Source: an uncultured Caryophanales bacterium (GTDB lineage: Bacteria; Bacillota_I; Bacilli_A; RFN20; CAG-826). From it: a stretch of DNA of 8,087 nt. Positions 6,475 through 8,087 of this stretch are shown here, one piece after another. Each line of letters opens with the position of its first letter. Position 1 is the stretch's first letter. Under the pieces are notes generated by a model. That model was not told the DNA's origin. It saw only the letters and a program-made list of their open reading frames with translations, and made no database searches. The position numbers and the translations under genes were made by a program. The stretch lies in contig CAMGZN010000046.1 of the NCBI GenBank assembly GCA_946183335.1, positions 1-8,087 of the forward strand. Direction: 5' to 3'.

Positions 6475-7581
6475 ATGGCTAATTACATCATTTACGGTGG
6501 ATCTTTTGATCCAATCCATAATGGACACCTGCGCATTGCGCGTTTCGCGTCGCTTAAGCTTAACGCAGACGTGATTTTCGTGCCAGCGCGCTCACCGCGT
6601 TGGAAAGAGTGTGAAGCAAGCGCAGAAGACCGTTTAAAAATGATGAAATTAGTTCTTCGTTCTTATGCTCCTGCTGGCGCGCAGATTTCTGACTACGAAC
6701 TCAAATCAAAATCGGAAGTCAATTATACAATTGATACGATCCGTTATTTTTTAAAGAAATACCGAACTTCAAAATTCTATCTTTTAATTGGCGGTGACCA
6801 AGTCAATAAATTCCCAGAGTGGAAAGATGCGGCGGTGCTAGCTGAACTAACACAAATTGTGTTTGTTCCTCGGCCTGGCATCTTAATTAGCGAGGACATT
6901 GTATATCAATACAATATGATTAATCTAAACTACCTTGAAAGCGGTGAAGTTAGTTCAACCGCGGTCAGAATGGGAATGTCTTTAGATCTTCCAAAAGAAG
7001 TTCAAAACTATATTGAAAAGAAACGTCTTTACTATGTAAAGAAGGTCAGTGAATATGTTGATGAGAAGCGATTGAATCACTCGATTGAAGTCGCGAATCT
7101 TTCATACAGGATTGCAGTGGCGAATAAGTTAGAAAATCCATCACGTTTCTATTTCACTGGTTTATTTCATGACATCGGAAAACTGGCGAATTATGGCAAG
7201 ATTAATCCAGAAGAAGTTATGAATAATGAATATTCTGACTATCTCGACATGCCAAAATTCGCTTATCACCAATTTATTGGTGAACATATTTTGAAAAACG
7301 ACTTTAATATCAAAGATGAAGAAATTCTAAACGCAGTAAAATTCCATTGTACAGGTTGTGCGAATATGAGCCAGCTTGGAATGGTGGTCTATGCCGCAGA
7401 TAAAATTGAGCCAACACGTCAATTTGATTCTCGATTCTTGATTAATTCATGCATGAAAAACTGGAAACAAGGATTTCTTGATACTTTAGAAGATAATCGC
7501 AAGTACTTACTTGCGCATGCTAAAGATATTGAGAATCGTTTAACTGATGAATGTTTTAAAATGTATTTAGGAGATAAATAA
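6475..7581 (+). CDS. nadD-yqeK: Fused nicotinate-nucleotide adenylyltransferase (NadD) and YqeK HD-domain hydrolase
   Basis: One 368-residue reading frame joins two enzymes that are separate neighbouring genes in Bacillus. Residues 1 to about 186 are NadD, which makes deamido-NAD from nicotinate mononucleotide and ATP. They show the nucleotidyltransferase motif GGSFDPIHNGH (8-18), GGD with Trp116 in PEWK, and the SSTAVR motif (160-165). The usual PPHK substrate-loop motif reads PRWK (41-44). Residues about 190-368 are YqeK, an HD-domain protein known in other bacteria as a symmetrical Ap4A hydrolase. All expected metal ligands are present: His202, His232-Asp233 (FHDIGK), His265, His291 (HCTG) and Asp309 (AADKIEP). 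Each half has about full length, so neither is degenerate. The gene begins 3 bases after the yqeH stop without a clear Shine-Dalgarno, suggesting reinitiation. Such fusions are known from Mollicutes. Confidence 0.93.
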   Translation: MANYIIYGGSFDPIHNGHLRIARFASLKLNADVIFVPARSPRWKECEASAEDRLKMMKLVLRSYAPAGAQISDYELKSKSEVNYTIDTIRYFLKKYRTSKFYLLIGGDQVNKFPEWKDAAVLAELTQIVFVPRPGILISEDIVYQYNMINLNYLESGEVSSTAVRMGMSLDLPKEVQNYIEKKRLYYVKKVSEYVDEKRLNHSIEVANLSYRIAVANKLENPSRFYFTGLFHDIGKLANYGKINPEEVMNNEYSDYLDMPKFAYHQFIGEHILKNDFNIKDEEILNAVKFHCTGCANMSQLGMVVYAADKIEPTRQFDSRFLINSCMKNWKQGFLDTLEDNRKYLLAHAKDIENRLTDECFKMYLGDK

Positions 7582-7904
7582 TGGATAAGGTTGTCAAATT
7601 AATTCAAAAAGTTCTCGAAGATCATAAAGCGGAAGATATTTCAGTGATTGATGTTTCAGAAAGAACGCCTTTTGCGGAATATTATGTTCTTTGTTCGGCG
7701 ACAAACATTCGCCAAATTGGCGCACTTGCTGACGCTGTGATTGATAAACTTGAAGAAAAGAAGGTTAATTATTCTCACAAAGAAGGAACCCCTGAATCCG
7801 GCTGGATTTTAATCGATGCTTATCATGTAATTGTGAACATTTTCTCTAAAGAAGAGCGCGAGAGAGTTTCAATTGAACAAGTTTTATCCAATAAGAAAAA
7901 GTAA
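7581..7904 (+). CDS. rsfS: Ribosomal silencing factor RsfS
   Basis: RsfS (YbeB/YqeL/Iojap family) binds ribosomal protein uL14 on the 50S subunit and blocks joining with the 30S, lowering translation when nutrients are short. The 107 residues match the usual length. Family blocks are visible: DVSERTPFAEYYVLCSA (24-40), ALADAVIDKLEE (48-59), KEG at 67-69, GWILID (74-79) and IFSKEERE (87-94). In the block usually reading DYGDVVVHVF-like, this protein has His82 and Asn86 where Asp and His are common. The ATG overlaps the nadD-yqeK stop (TAATG), and AGGAG at 7569-7573 lies 7 bases upstream, supporting coupled translation. It is the last gene of the operon; a terminator follows about 40 bases later. 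The methyltransferase gene yqeM that follows rsfS in Bacillus is absent here. Confidence 0.94.
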   Translation: MDKVVKLIQKVLEDHKAEDISVIDVSERTPFAEYYVLCSATNIRQIGALADAVIDKLEEKKVNYSHKEGTPESGWILIDAYHVIVNIFSKEERERVSIEQVLSNKKK

Positions 7905-7944
7905 GAACTTCGCATAATCGATATTATGTTAACCAAATATAAAG

Positions 7945-7970
7945 AAAGAGCGAATTAATCGTTCTTTTTT
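7945..7970 (+). terminator. Rho-independent terminator of the yqeG-rsfS operon
   Basis: AAAGAGCGA (7945-7953) pairs with TCGTTCTTT (7959-7967) around a 5-base loop, and the T run continues to 7970. The single non-Watson-Crick pair is G-U when read as + strand RNA but would be a C-A mismatch on the minus strand. This fits termination of rightward transcription. Confidence 0.78.
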
Positions 7971-7991
7971 GTTTATTTCCTCTATTACTTT

Positions 7992-8024
7992 AAATAAAAG
8001 AAAAAGCCCTGAAAGAGGACTTTT
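7992..8024 (-). terminator. Rho-independent terminator for leftward transcription from beyond the right edge
   Basis: Read on the minus strand, AAAAGTCCT (8024-8016) pairs with AGGGCTTTT (8010-8002) around a 5-base loop. A T-rich tract follows down to about 7992. The one imperfect pair is G-U on the minus strand but C-A on the plus strand, which favours leftward use. It implies a minus-strand gene ending near or beyond the right edge, convergent with rsfS. Confidence 0.6.
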
Positions 8025-8047
8025 CCACATCAATAAGTGTGTATAAC

Positions 8048-8067
8048 ATCTACTAAATATCTACTAA
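8048..8067. repeat. Two direct copies of ATCTACTAA at 11-base spacing
   Basis: ATCTACTAA occurs at 8048-8056 and again at 8059-8067, so copies repeat about once per helical turn. The final 63 bases of the window (8025-8087) hold no gene I can assign. The repeat could be a protein-binding site, part of an attachment site, or part of the 3' end of a minus-strand gene. Two of the minus-strand frames stop within it. Confidence 0.35.
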
Positions 8068-8087
8068 TTGCCTGTTTTCACCGCAAT

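Noticed and set aside
7913..7928. Small hairpin CATAAT-CGAT-ATTATG just after rsfS
   Set aside because: A 6-bp AT-rich stem with no T tract is too weak to call. The real terminator follows at 7945.
8042..8047. TATAAC as a rightward -10 box
   Set aside because: No -35 at suitable spacing, no TGn extension, and no start codon with a ribosome binding site before the window ends.
8053..8087. Possible C-terminal end of a minus-strand gene
   Set aside because: Two minus frames are open from the edge to a TAG (ending ...QLVDI or ...VKTGN), but about ten codons without a recognisable family cannot be called a gene.

Overview
The window is a low-GC, Gram-positive-type housekeeping region. Nearly all of it is coding, and all six complete genes lie on the + strand. 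Protein families, gene order, AGGAGG-type ribosome binding sites and TATAAT promoters point to the Bacillota. The fused NadD-YqeK protein and the shortened yqeG-to-rsfS cluster suggest an uncultured member of the Bacilli near the Mollicutes or Erysipelotrichia. All 12 tryptophans in the six complete proteins use TGG and all six genes stop with TAA, so nothing indicates the mycoplasma genetic code. The lineage is an inference, not a proof.

Layout: (1) At the left edge, the first 11 codons of a minus-strand gene are visible, with a strong ribosome binding site. It is probably plsY, which is often divergent from parE in Firmicutes. (2) Positions 35-132 hold back-to-back promoters. (3) Positions 133-4702 hold parE-parC, a one-base-gap operon encoding both subunits of topoisomerase IV, closed by a clear terminator. 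(4) Positions 4750-4807 hold a palindrome and a TATAAT box placed so that the next gene may be transcribed without a leader. (5) Positions 4808-7904 hold a tight operon: yqeG (HAD phosphatase), yqeH (circularly permuted 30S-assembly GTPase), a fused nadD-yqeK (NAD synthesis plus HD-domain Ap4A hydrolase) and rsfS (ribosome silencing factor). (6) The right edge carries two facing terminators and about 60 bases with no assignable gene.

Together the window covers chromosome decatenation, and a unit linking ribosome assembly and silencing with NAD supply and dinucleotide alarmone removal. I see no mobile element, CRISPR array, RNA gene or evident new multi-gene system. The observations most worth checking are a sliding-clamp-binding-like motif at the end of ParC, paired G1/G2 substitutions in YqeH that may remove its potassium dependence, and the predicted leaderless start of yqeG.
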